Positions 8,088 through 16,064 of a DNA stretch of 64,000 nt are shown here, in pieces (the first letter of the stretch is position 1; each line of letters begins with the position of its first letter). The DNA is from Dorea sp. 5-2 (GTDB taxonomy: Bacteria; Bacillota; Clostridia; Lachnospirales; Lachnospiraceae): assembly GCF_000403455.2 (NCBI RefSeq), contig NZ_KE159748.1, positions 253,283 through 317,282 on the forward strand, in the 5' to 3' direction. The notes beneath the pieces were generated by a model. It was given only the letters and a program-made list of their open reading frames with translations, was not told where the DNA came from and did not search any database. The position numbers were made by a program, and so were the translations under genes.

Positions 8088-9389
8088 ATGAAAAGTAATA
8101 TGAGAAAACTGACAGCAATGACAATGACCGGAATGATGGCTATTATGACAGTTTCCTGTAAAACGGAGAAGCCGGAAGTGAATCTGGCTGACAATGCGGG
8201 AGACGAGCAGAAGATCGTTGAGATATTTACGCCGATGGAGCGTTCGAACCCGGATGCCAAGAATGTTGCAAGAACGGCATTCGATAAGACGGTTATCATG
8301 GCAGAGGAAGAGCTGGAGATCAGGATAGAATATAATACCTATACATCTGAGAATTATCAAGAGAAGTCTTTTGATGATGTTGCACTTGACCGGATACGGA
8401 ATGATATGGATGATCTGTACCTGATCAATCCGGATGTGATAAAGAAAACAGCGGAAGAAGGGAAGCTTACGGATCTGTCAGGACTCGATTGTGCAAAGAA
8501 TATAAGAGACGTGGTCCGCATGGCGAATACGGTGGATGGCAAGCTGGTTGGAATCCCGCAGGAAGTAGTAGTCTATGGCCTGTTCGTGAATAAGGATATG
8601 TTCGATGAATATAAGCTAAGATTACCCAATACGCCGGAGGAATTTCTGGAATGCTGCAGGGTGTTCAAAGAGAATGGGATTGAAACTCCCATAGGGGCAA
8701 ATCGTTGGTGGCTTGAGACATTTGTCTTCGCACAGGCATATGCGGAGCTTTATAACGGGGATAATACGGAAGCAGAGATTGAAGCGTTAAATACCGGGAA
8801 AAGCAAGTACAGCGATTATATGCGTCCGGGATTTGAGTATTTGAAAAAACTGATCGATCTGGGTTATGTGGATGCAAAAACAGCGTTGACTTATGAAGCG
8901 ATCGAGGGGGAAGGAGCCGATTTTATGGCGCAGAAGACACCGATCGTGATGGCGTACTGGGGTGCGGCGAATACGGATACGGCTTATGGGAAACCTAATT
9001 TTGACCTGCAGGTGATCGGGTTCCCAAGTTCACTTGGGCAGATGCCGGTCATCTCGATGACAGGAATAGCGGTTCTTGAGAATGCGGAACATAAGAAAGA
9101 CGCCATGGATGTCCTGGAGATAATCTTATCGGACGAGGCGCTTCAGACTTACGCCGAGACCAATAAGGTGATATCTCCTTCTAAGAATGTTGAGGTAGAG
9201 TGTATCCCGGCATTAAAGCCGCTGAACAGTCTGGTCAATGACGGAACTTATGTCCTGGCGACCAATGCGGGCATGAAGATGGAGCAGTGGGGGAATACAT
9301 GCCTGATCGTGAGAAAGCTCATGGAGGGGGCGTCCGTGGATGAATGTATGGCAGAGTTTGACCGGCTGCAGGAAGAATCGCTGAAATAA
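8088..9389 (+). CDS. Extracellular solute-binding lipoprotein, orphan
   Basis: A 433-residue family-1-type ABC solute-binding protein. The N-terminus is a short signal peptide ending in a lipobox (MTVSC, cysteine near residue 24), so it should be anchored outside the membrane. The body has the usual sugar-binder pattern, with VDGKLVGIPQEVVVYGLFVNK and a late SLGQMPVISMTGIAVLENA segment. No permease or ATPase genes follow; instead the gene lies behind a hybrid sensor kinase, so it may present a ligand to the kinase or serve permeases encoded elsewhere. A terminator follows at 9412. Confidence 0.85.
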   Translation: MKSNMRKLTAMTMTGMMAIMTVSCKTEKPEVNLADNAGDEQKIVEIFTPMERSNPDAKNVARTAFDKTVIMAEEELEIRIEYNTYTSENYQEKSFDDVALDRIRNDMDDLYLINPDVIKKTAEEGKLTDLSGLDCAKNIRDVVRMANTVDGKLVGIPQEVVVYGLFVNKDMFDEYKLRLPNTPEEFLECCRVFKENGIETPIGANRWWLETFVFAQAYAELYNGDNTEAEIEALNTGKSKYSDYMRPGFEYLKKLIDLGYVDAKTALTYEAIEGEGADFMAQKTPIVMAYWGAANTDTAYGKPNFDLQVIGFPSSLGQMPVISMTGIAVLENAEHKKDAMDVLEIILSDEALQTYAETNKVISPSKNVEVECIPALKPLNSLVNDGTYVLATNAGMKMEQWGNTCLIVRKLMEGASVDECMAEFDRLQEESLK

Positions 9390-9411
9390 GGAAAGAGGTA
9401 GTGTTGACCAG

Positions 9412-9445
9412 AAAGGGGCTGTGCAATTTTTCGACAGCCCTTTTT
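9412..9445 (+). terminator. Terminator after the solute-binding protein
   Basis: AAAGGGGCTGT and ACAGCCC pair around a short loop and are followed by TTTTT. Confidence 0.8.
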
Positions 9446-9478
9446 GCAGCAGAAGATATGGAGGGAAGGAGCGATACT

Positions 9479-10120
9479 ATGGTAAGGGACGAGAGGCTGA
9501 CTACGTATATCCGGTCTCTGGAAGGACCGGAGGATCCTGTGCTCGAGCAGATTGAACAGGAAGCGGCGGACACATATGTTCCGATCATCCGCAAGGAGAC
9601 ACAGAGCTTTCTAAAGACGCTTTTGATGATAAAGCAGCCGTCCCGTGTACTGGAGATCGGGACGGCTATTGGTTTTTCTGCGATACTGATGAGCGAATAT
9701 ATGCCGGAGGGCGGGCAGATCATCACGGTGGAGAAGTATGAAAAGAGGATACCCATCGCGAGGGAGAACTTCAGGCGTGCCGGAAAGGAAGGGCAGATCA
9801 CGCTGATCGAGGGAGACGCCCTTGCGGTTATGCAGGCGCTTGACGGTTCTTTTGACCTGATCTTCATGGATGCAGCCAAGGGACAGTATATCCGGTATCT
9901 GCCGGAAGCCGTCCGGCTGCTTTCGGACGGAGGGGTATTAGTGTCGGATAATGTCTTACAGGACGGAGATGTGATCGAATCCCGGTTTGCCGTGGAGAGG
10001 CGCAACCGTACGATCCATAGCCGGATGCGGGAGTATCTCTATGAACTGAAGCACCATGAGCGGCTTTTGACCTCTATCCTGCCGTTGGGGGACGGAGTTG
10101 CGCTGAGTGTAAAGTGCTAG
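9479..10120 (+). CDS. trmR: TrmR-like tRNA 5-hydroxyuridine methyltransferase (YrrM family)
   Basis: A 213-residue class I SAM-dependent O-methyltransferase. The SAM motif is VLEIGTAIGFSAILM, followed by the acidic strand IITVEKYE and the metal-binding region DLIFMDAAKGQY and VSDNVLQDG of the cation-dependent catechol-OMT type. It is followed by a U32 peptidase-family gene, as in the B. subtilis yrrM-yrrN-yrrO locus, where the methyltransferase converts ho5U34 to mo5U34 in tRNA. The ATG at 9479 is used because GGAGGGAAGGAG precedes it; the frame opens earlier at 9401 but overlaps the terminator hairpin. Confidence 0.82.
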   Translation: MVRDERLTTYIRSLEGPEDPVLEQIEQEAADTYVPIIRKETQSFLKTLLMIKQPSRVLEIGTAIGFSAILMSEYMPEGGQIITVEKYEKRIPIARENFRRAGKEGQITLIEGDALAVMQALDGSFDLIFMDAAKGQYIRYLPEAVRLLSDGGVLVSDNVLQDGDVIESRFAVERRNRTIHSRMREYLYELKHHERLLTSILPLGDGVALSVKC

Positions 10121-10198
10121 TGTGTTGACCGTATTATATCTGATGAAATCCGCAGAAGATTCGTTCATTTGCAAGGCGGATTTATATGATACGGTCAT
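10119..10198 (+). repeat. Short relative of the MITE-like palindrome
   Basis: TGACCGTAT (10126) and AAATCCGC pair with GCGGATTT and ATACGGTCA (ending 10197), giving a long imperfect hairpin. On the minus strand it contains TCCGCCTTGCA followed by ATGAA and TTCTGCG, and ATATAATACGGTCA followed by a CACACTAG end, both of which also occur in the element at 15641-15839. It begins at the trmR stop codon. Confidence 0.7.
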
Positions 10199-10252
10199 CA
10201 CGTCGGAATGGGATATGATAATTAGGAAGCAATTGGAGAAGGAGATATTGCA

Positions 10253-11491
10253 ATGAAGGATACAGATAAGAGACGTCCGGAATTACTGATTCCGGCAAGC
10301 AGCCTGGAGGTATTGAAGACGGCTGTGATATTTGGTGCAGATGCGGTATATATCGGCGGGGAAGCCTTTGGGCTTCGGGCGAAGGCAAAGAATTTCTCGG
10401 CAGAGGATATGAGAGCGGGAATCGCGTTTGCACATGAACATGGCGCGAGAGTCCATGTGACGGTGAACATCCTTGCTCACAATGACGATCTTGATGGCGT
10501 GAGGGAATATCTTAAGGAGTTAAAGGAGATGAAACCGGATGCCCTGATCATTGCAGATCCGGCAATCTTTGATCTGGCGAAGGAGATCTGCCCGGAGATC
10601 GACCGGCATATCAGTACCCAGGCGAATAATACGAATTACGGGACTTATCAGTTCTGGCGGAGGCTGGGGGCGAAACGGGTGGTATCGGCGCGGGAGCTGT
10701 CGCTTCAGGAGATCAGGGAGATACGTGAGCGGATTCCTGCGGATATGGAGATCGAGAGCTTTATCCACGGTGCGATGTGTATCTCATATTCCGGCAGATG
10801 CCTTCTGAGTAATTATTTTACCGGAAGAGACGCGAATCAGGGAGCATGTACCCATCCCTGCCGGTGGAAGTATTCCATCATGGAGGAGACGCGGCAGGGG
10901 GAATATATGCCGGTATATGAGAATGAACGGGGAACGTTTATCTTTAATTCAAAGGATCTGTGTATGATCGAGCATATTCCGGAGATGATCGAGGCGGGAA
11001 TCGACAGCTTCAAGATCGAAGGGCGGATGAAGACGGCGCTCTATGTCGCGACGGTGGCAAGGACGTACCGGAAGGCGATCGATGATTATCTGGAGGAACC
11101 GAAGAAGTATGAGGAGAATATGCCGTGGTATCTGGAGCAGATCTCGAACTGCACTTACCGGCAGTTTACCACAGGATTCTATTTCGGAAAACCGGATGAG
11201 ACAAGTCAGATTTACGACAATAATACGTATATAAAGGAGTACACGTATCTTGGGATCATAGGAGACGAGAAAGACGGGATGTACCGGATCGAGCAGAGGA
11301 ATAAGTTCTCGGTGGGAGAGCAGATCGAGATCATGAAGCCGGACGGGCGGAATATAGAAGTAACCGTGCAAAGGATCGTGGATGAGGAAGGAAAGGAGCA
11401 GGAGAGTGCGCCGCATCCTAAGCAGGCGCTGTATGTGGATCTTGGGTGTGAAGCCTGCCGGTATGATATTCTGAGACGGGCGGAAGCGTAG
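10253..11491 (+). CDS. U32 peptidase family protein, TrhP-like tRNA hydroxylation protein
   Basis: A 412-residue U32 family protein. Motifs: LLIPASSLEVLKTAV at the N-terminus, GADAVYIGGEAFGLRAKA, ISTQANNTNYG, the signature ESFIHGAMCISYSGRCLLS, then ACTHPCRWKY with cysteines that likely bind an iron-sulfur cluster, and FKIEGRMKT. Family members once annotated as collagenases include TrhP (YrrN/YrrO, E. coli YegQ), which makes 5-hydroxyuridine at tRNA position 34. The adjacent trmR-like methyltransferase supports that role. Length is that of TrhP2/YrrO. The ATG follows GGAGAAGGAGATATTGCA. Confidence 0.85.
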   Translation: MKDTDKRRPELLIPASSLEVLKTAVIFGADAVYIGGEAFGLRAKAKNFSAEDMRAGIAFAHEHGARVHVTVNILAHNDDLDGVREYLKELKEMKPDALIIADPAIFDLAKEICPEIDRHISTQANNTNYGTYQFWRRLGAKRVVSARELSLQEIREIRERIPADMEIESFIHGAMCISYSGRCLLSNYFTGRDANQGACTHPCRWKYSIMEETRQGEYMPVYENERGTFIFNSKDLCMIEHIPEMIEAGIDSFKIEGRMKTALYVATVARTYRKAIDDYLEEPKKYEENMPWYLEQISNCTYRQFTTGFYFGKPDETSQIYDNNTYIKEYTYLGIIGDEKDGMYRIEQRNKFSVGEQIEIMKPDGRNIEVTVQRIVDEEGKEQESAPHPKQALYVDLGCEACRYDILRRAEA

Positions 11492-11679
11492 ATCAGCGCC
11501 TGGCCCGGACAGGAATGCGCCGGGGAGTATGACATGAGCAGGGAGGAGATTGGTGCTTTCCTGGATCATGCCGTAAGTGGGGCAGATCATATTGACCGGA
11601 AATAGAATTTTCAGGTGGAAAAGCACAAAAAGCGGCGGCGTCACATAGACTATATCAAATACGCTTAGAGGTGCTTCTC
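11492..11679 (+). other. Intergenic region before sigK
   Basis: A 188-base gap. It holds a possible 23-codon frame (11534-11605, ATG preceded by CGGGGAG) without recognisable similarity; I would not call it a gene. AGAGGTG at 11665-11672 is the ribosome site that decides the sigK start. Confidence 0.4.
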
Positions 11680-12297
11680 TTGAAATCATTTCCCCAACCC
11701 CTCACAGCCGCAGAAGAAAGATATTATATGCAAAAATATACGGAGGGAGATCTTGAAGCGAAACATACCCTGATCGAGCGGAATCTGCGCCTCGTTGCAC
11801 ATATCGTAAAGAAATATCAGTCTTCCCCGGAAGATACGGAGGATCTGCTGTCTATAGGCACGATCGGGCTTATTAAGGCGGTTGTGACGTTCAATCCGGA
11901 TAAATGTGTCAGGCTCGGAACTTATGCCGCGCGCTGCATCGAGAATGAGATCCTGATGTATATGCGGGCGAAGAAGAAGTCGTCGAAAGAGATCTCGCTG
12001 TATGAGCCCATCGGGACGGACCGGGAGGGCAATGAGATCCAGCTTTTTGACATTATAGAGTCGAAAGAGGACGACGCGCACAGAAAGGTAGAAATAGGCG
12101 ATGATATCCGGATGCTGTACCGCAGTGTGGAAGCCGAATTGTCACCGAGGGAACGCTTGGTGCTGAAGATGCGGTATGGATTGTATAATGAAGAAGAATA
12201 TACGCAGCGGGAGATAGCGAAACAATTAGGAATCTCCCGTTCTTATGTTTCCCGGATCGAAAAGAGTGCGATCGAGAAACTGCGGGGGTTTTTTTAG
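11680..12297 (+). CDS. sigK: RNA polymerase sporulation sigma factor SigK
   Basis: About 205 residues of a sigma-70 protein of the sporulation group. Region 2 contains RNLRLVAHIVKKYQ and DLLSIGTIGLIKAV; region 4 ends with TQREIAKQLGISRSYVSRIE. The N-terminus KSFPQPLTAAEERYYM matches mother-cell sigma-K. The gene is whole, not split by a skin-type element, and carries at most a very short pro-sequence, as in other Clostridia. TTG at 11680 has AGAGGTG at the right distance; a GTG at 11671 overlaps that site. SigK directs late mother-cell genes (coat, cortex), so the organism probably sporulates. Confidence 0.92.
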   Translation: MKSFPQPLTAAEERYYMQKYTEGDLEAKHTLIERNLRLVAHIVKKYQSSPEDTEDLLSIGTIGLIKAVVTFNPDKCVRLGTYAARCIENEILMYMRAKKKSSKEISLYEPIGTDREGNEIQLFDIIESKEDDAHRKVEIGDDIRMLYRSVEAELSPRERLVLKMRYGLYNEEEYTQREIAKQLGISRSYVSRIEKSAIEKLRGFF

Positions 12298-12311
12298 TAT
12301 AGAATAAGGGT

Positions 12312-12399
12312 GCAGGCTGCTGTAAAATGACGGGTTTACGCAAGGCATGGGATTCCATACGTGGTGTAAACGCGGCATTTTGCAGCAGCCTTTGTTTTT
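12312..12399 (+). terminator. Long-stem terminator after sigK
   Basis: GGCTGCTGTAAAATG pairs with CATTTTGCAGCAGCC (one G-U pair), with an inner GTTTAC/GTAAAC stem, followed by TTTGTTTTT. Confidence 0.8.
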
Positions 12400-12578
12400 A
12401 TCGTGGTTAAAGAAATCTTCATCTCCTTAAGAGAATCTTTAGAAATGAAAGAATGAGGCAAGTTTATCTTCAGAATATGTTTAGAAATACATAGCGGGGT
12501 TCTTTAGATTTTTGGAATAAAATAATTTTCATCAAACATAGCTACACAGTGCTTACGAGGAAGTGAAGGGGGATCCAC
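12400..12578 (+). other. AT-rich upstream region of the envelope operon
   Basis: No gene seen. TTTAGA occurs three times (12438, 12479 and about 12503), which could be direct repeats for a response regulator, but the spacing is uneven and I do not assign a site. Confidence 0.3.
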
Positions 12579-13835
12579 ATGAAGGTAATGATTTTAAGCG
12601 GAAGATTTGGATTTGGGCATGAGATGGCGGCAAATGCGATACGGGAGGAATTCGAAAGACAGGATTGTCAGATCGAGATGATACAGAAGGATCTATTGGC
12701 GTATTTCTATCCGCATATCAATAGATTGATCTACGGAGGATTCAGCCTGGTGGCGGAGCGCTGCCATGGTATCTATAACCTGGTGTACAGGCTGTCAGAA
12801 AGAATGAATGCAGAGATCAGGCAGGGAGGTTCTATGCTGTACTTTAAGTTTAAGAAGATGATGGAAGAAGAGCAGCCGGATCTTATTGTCTGTACACATC
12901 CGATCTGTGTGAAAGCGGCGGCGTTCTATAAGGCGAAGACGGGAGACCAGGTGCCTCTTGTATCTTGTATCACCGATACTTCTATACATATGGGATGGGT
13001 GGCGGAACAGGTGGACACCTATCTGGTTCCGACTCCTGAGATGAAAGAACATCTGATCCGTATGGGAACCTGGGCGGATGTCCTGGTGACCGGAATACCG
13101 GTGCGGCAGCAGTTCCTTGAGTGGGAAGAACGGGAGTCCGAAGAGCGCAGGATGCAGAGACTGTATGAGATGGACATGGATACAGGTATGGATCTGGAGA
13201 GGAACGAGGATGGGAGGCCGTCCGCCTGTAAGCGGGTATTGGTGATGGGAGGAGGACTTGGGATCATGCCGGGGCTTGAAGGGCTGCTTGAATCCCTGCA
13301 TCAGATGCCGGACGTCCATACCACGGTGATCACCGGAAAGAATCAGAATCTGTACCAGAGATGGGCAGGGCGTTTTGCAGACATCGAGGTGTTGGGATAT
13401 GTAGAGGATATTGCCGACCGTATGAAACAATCCGATCTGGTGATCACAAAGGCGGGAGGGATCACGATGTATGAACTGATCCACAGCAGGGTGCCGATGT
13501 TCATCATCCACCCATTCCTGGAACAGGAGATCATGAATGCAAGATATGCGTCGGAGCGAGGGATCGCAAAGGTCGTATGGAGGCAGGAAGAAGATGTTAT
13601 CCAGGAATTGCAGGATCTTCTGACGGATCCTGAGAAGCTAGAAGAGATACAACGCTGCATGCTGAGAGCCGGGAAAGAGATGATGGATACCGGGCTTGAT
13701 GAGGCTGTCAGGGAGATGTCTCAGAAGGCAGACAGATACAGGTCCGTATTCCGTTATTCTGCTGCGGATCGTTTCCCGTCAATATGTCAGATGCAGACAG
13801 AATTTGGCGGTTCGGGAAGACATTACTTGGTCTAA
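12579..13835 (+). CDS. MGDG synthase/UgtP-type glycosyltransferase
   Basis: A 418-residue GT28-type transferase of the MurG-like family that adds sugars to diacylglycerol. The N-terminal MILSGRFGFGHEMAANAI is the MGDG synthase glycine motif, FYPHINRLIYGGF and VCTHPICVKAAAFY are typical of the acceptor domain, and the C-terminal donor domain has VLVMGGGLGIMPGL and ITKAGGITMYELI. By family it would use UDP-sugar to build glycolipids on the inner membrane face. It opens a three-gene run with a polysaccharide deacetylase and a flippase-like protein, suggesting an envelope glycolipid pathway. The ribosome site GAAGGGGGA precedes ATG. Confidence 0.88.
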   Translation: MKVMILSGRFGFGHEMAANAIREEFERQDCQIEMIQKDLLAYFYPHINRLIYGGFSLVAERCHGIYNLVYRLSERMNAEIRQGGSMLYFKFKKMMEEEQPDLIVCTHPICVKAAAFYKAKTGDQVPLVSCITDTSIHMGWVAEQVDTYLVPTPEMKEHLIRMGTWADVLVTGIPVRQQFLEWEERESEERRMQRLYEMDMDTGMDLERNEDGRPSACKRVLVMGGGLGIMPGLEGLLESLHQMPDVHTTVITGKNQNLYQRWAGRFADIEVLGYVEDIADRMKQSDLVITKAGGITMYELIHSRVPMFIIHPFLEQEIMNARYASERGIAKVVWRQEEDVIQELQDLLTDPEKLEEIQRCMLRAGKEMMDTGLDEAVREMSQKADRYRSVFRYSAADRFPSICQMQTEFGGSGRHYLV

Positions 13836-13848
13836 GGGGGAATGTGTG

Positions 13849-14583
13849 ATGGAGATGATAGAAATGCTCAGGATCGCAGCTGCAGGAATGCTGTTGTGCT
13901 GTATCATATTACTGTGTTATAGCTTGGTGCCGTCCGCAGGGTTAAAGTATCTCTGGAAGCGCAACAGCAGGAAGAGATGGCTGGAAGGCAGGACAGATAA
14001 GCGATTATATCTGACATTTGACGACGGGCCAAGCAGAGAATATACGGGACAGCTTCTGTGTCTTCTGAAACAATACCGGATCAGGGCAAGTTTCTTTGTT
14101 GTGGCTGAATTCGCAAGGGAGAACCCGGATCTGATCGAATGGATGATGGAAGAGGGCCATCTTGTGGGGATGCATTCCGTGCAGCATAAGAATGCACTCT
14201 TAAGGGGCAGGAACTTCATCAGGGAAGACTTCACACAGTCGATGAAGACTATGGAGGGGATGGGCTGCAAGGCAGAGTATTACCGTCCGCCATGGGGGCA
14301 TCTGAACCTGTGGACATTATTCTTTGTCAGATATTGGAATCTTAAGCTGATCTTGTGGGATGTGATGGCAGAGGATTGGTCGGCGAAGGAGACTGCCGCG
14401 TCGATCGAGAGGAAGCTTCTCAGGCGGGTATTTCCCGGAGCGGTCATATGCCTTCATGACGGACGAGGCGCGGCAGGCGCGCCGGGCAGGACACTTGAGG
14501 CATTGGGAAGTTCCATTCCGGCGCTGTTGGAGCAAGGATATGTATTTGAAAGGATGGACGCCTATGAATACGAATCTGTCTAA
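13849..14583 (+). CDS. Membrane-anchored polysaccharide deacetylase
   Basis: A 244-residue NodB-fold deacetylase. An N-terminal membrane helix (residues 6-28) precedes the catalytic domain with LYLTFDDGPS (catalytic Asp and metal Asp), then a changed second motif: where NodB proteins have HSxxH, this reads GMHSVQHKNALL, which still supplies two histidines. RPPWGHLN, ILWDVMAEDW and ICLHDG complete the five motifs. It would remove acetyl groups from surface glycans. The ATG at 13849, preceded by AAGGGGG, lies 13 bases after the glycosyltransferase; a longer frame opening at 13696 overlaps that gene. Confidence 0.88.
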   Translation: MEMIEMLRIAAAGMLLCCIILLCYSLVPSAGLKYLWKRNSRKRWLEGRTDKRLYLTFDDGPSREYTGQLLCLLKQYRIRASFFVVAEFARENPDLIEWMMEEGHLVGMHSVQHKNALLRGRNFIREDFTQSMKTMEGMGCKAEYYRPPWGHLNLWTLFFVRYWNLKLILWDVMAEDWSAKETAASIERKLLRRVFPGAVICLHDGRGAAGAPGRTLEALGSSIPALLEQGYVFERMDAYEYESV

Positions 14584-15628
14584 ACCGAAGGTGTTACGGT
14601 ATGCGATGGTTTTCCTGGTATTTGTCTCCTTTGTACTGTTCTTGTTATTGCGAGGGACAGATATCAGGACGGTGGGGAATGCATTGTCAGAGACTTCTGT
14701 TTCATTTCTTGCGGCAGGCATTCTGCTGGCGGAGGTGTTCCATCTGGCGGAGGGGATCAATATCCGCATCTTACTTACGTCTTTCGGTTATCGGGTTACC
14801 TTCTGGCAAGGAATGAAATATGCTTATATCGGTTTCTTTTTCAGTTCCGTAACGCCGTCTTCCACAGGGGGGCAGCCGGCACAGCTCTACGCCATGAAGA
14901 AGGATGGAATAGAGATTGCCCATGGGACGCTGGCTCTCGCCGCAGAGCTTGCAAGCTTTGAGATCGCGGTATTTTTCATGGAGATCGCGGCGATCGCCGC
15001 GCTGATACAAGGGAGGATAAGGCCGTCAGGGGAGCTTATGGTACTCGCCGTATTGGGATTTCTGATGAATATATTATTCATTGCGGGACTTCTCGCCGTG
15101 ATTTTTTCTTACAGGCTGAAAGAGGGGATCTTGCGTTTCCTGCATATGCTGATCGGAAAACTTCCGGTCGGAAATAAAAAGAAATGGATCGATAGATTTG
15201 ACGGAGCGTTCCGTGATTTTCAGGCATGTGCGGACTTGATACGCAGGGAACCCAAGGTCATGGGAAAGGTGCTTGCGGTGAGCGTATGCCAGGTGATCTG
15301 TTGGTTCAGCATTCCTTATATGGTCTGTCTTGCTATGGGGGAGAATACGGCGGGATATCAGCAGGTCTTTCTGCTTCAGACGGTCTTGTTTATGACGGCG
15401 GCGCTGCTGCCCTTCCCGGGAGCGGCAGGGATCAGCGAATATGCGTTTGTGAAGCTGTTCTCAGGGGTCTTTACCAGGCATCCTTTGTCGGTTGCTACGC
15501 TGGTAAACAGAGGGATCAGTTTTTACTGCCTTCTCTTGATCAGTGTGGTGATGATGGCGGTCTTATGGAAATATGGGAAATCAGGGGAGAGGGCGGTGAT
15601 TTCTTTGCCGCAGAAATCGGATGCCTGA
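14564..15628 (+). CDS. Flippase-like membrane protein (UPF0104/lysylphosphatidylglycerol synthase TM family)
   Basis: About 354 residues, highly hydrophobic, with eight or so membrane helices and the family motif FFFSSVTPSSTGGQPAQLYAM near residue 90 (the PxxxGG element of UPF0104/YbhN proteins). PFPGAAGISEYAF is the second conserved loop. This is the membrane half of MprF-like proteins without the aminoacyl-transferase domain, so lipid or polyprenol-linked flipping is plausible but unproven. The ATG at 14564 overlaps the deacetylase gene by 20 bases, so the two are likely translationally coupled. Confidence 0.85.
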   Translation: MNTNLSKPKVLRYAMVFLVFVSFVLFLLLRGTDIRTVGNALSETSVSFLAAGILLAEVFHLAEGINIRILLTSFGYRVTFWQGMKYAYIGFFFSSVTPSSTGGQPAQLYAMKKDGIEIAHGTLALAAELASFEIAVFFMEIAAIAALIQGRIRPSGELMVLAVLGFLMNILFIAGLLAVIFSYRLKEGILRFLHMLIGKLPVGNKKKWIDRFDGAFRDFQACADLIRREPKVMGKVLAVSVCQVICWFSIPYMVCLAMGENTAGYQQVFLLQTVLFMTAALLPFPGAAGISEYAFVKLFSGVFTRHPLSVATLVNRGISFYCLLLISVVMMAVLWKYGKSGERAVISLPQKSDA

Positions 15629-15640
15629 GATTCTAGTACA

Positions 15641-15804
15641 CTAGTACACCGAATAATAAGTAACCAGCCATATAACTTGCCTGATTTTCCATCTGCGTCG
15701 TTGTTGTCAATCGGCGTAGCGCCCACTACGCCTCATTCCTCCGCCTTGCATATGAAAAATCATTCTGCGTTATATGGCTAGGAACTTATTTTTCGGTGTA
15801 CTAG
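15641..15804 (+). repeat. 164-bp MITE-like imperfect palindrome
   Basis: The left arm CTAGTACACCGAATAATAAG (15641) continuing to GCCATATAAC pairs with the right arm GTTATATGGC (15769) continuing to TTCGGTGTACTAG; 32 of 36 terminal bases match. Pairing continues inward through TGATTTT/AAAATCA-type and GGCGTAG/CTACGCC arms to the centre. The whole element could fold as one hairpin. No open frame lies inside. It sits between two chromosomal operons. Confidence 0.8.
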
Positions 15805-15839
15805 TGTGCTGACTGAATATAATACGGTCAGCACACTAG
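15801..15839 (+). repeat. Perfect 13-bp inverted repeat abutting the palindrome
   Basis: CTAGTGTGCTGAC (15801-15813) and GTCAGCACACTAG (15827-15839) pair perfectly around TGAATATAATACG. It shares four bases with the end of the larger element and is related to the sequence at 10119. There is no U-run, so it is a poor terminator. Confidence 0.75.
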
Positions 15840-16064
15840 CTGTGAAATGTCGAAATTTGTCTGGAAAAATTTCTTGCGGAATTTTTAACTGAGTATTATG
15901 ATAAAAAGTATCTAATTATTTGATCTTGCCAAGGCGGTTAAGCAAAGCAGCCGATGGCAAGTCTTTAAGTTATAATTTCAATGTTCATGTTGTCATGCCG
16001 ATCGGCAAAATATCACAAAACATATTAAAGCAAAGAATATATTCACAGAGAAAGGAGTGAATGC

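Larger units (their letters stand above)
15629..16064 (+). other. Gene-free 436-base region before comM
   Basis: It holds the palindromic element (15641-15804) and the short hairpin (15801-15839), listed separately, then about 220 AT-rich bases with a stem CTTGCCA (15925)/TGGCAAG (15961) that may be a leader RNA. AAAGGAG just before 16065 is the comM ribosome site. No coding sequence seen. Confidence 0.6.

Noticed and set aside
9401..9478. Longer N-terminus for the methyltransferase
   Set aside because: The extra 26 codons lie on a terminator hairpin and lack a ribosome site, while ATG 9479 has a strong one.
11680..12297. sigK interrupted by a skin-like element
   Set aside because: The reading frame is complete with regions 2 to 4 contiguous.
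15925..15961. Cyclic-di-GMP riboswitch before comM
   Set aside because: AAGCAAAGC recalls part of the aptamer, but the conserved GGCAAACC strand and tetraloop receptor are missing.
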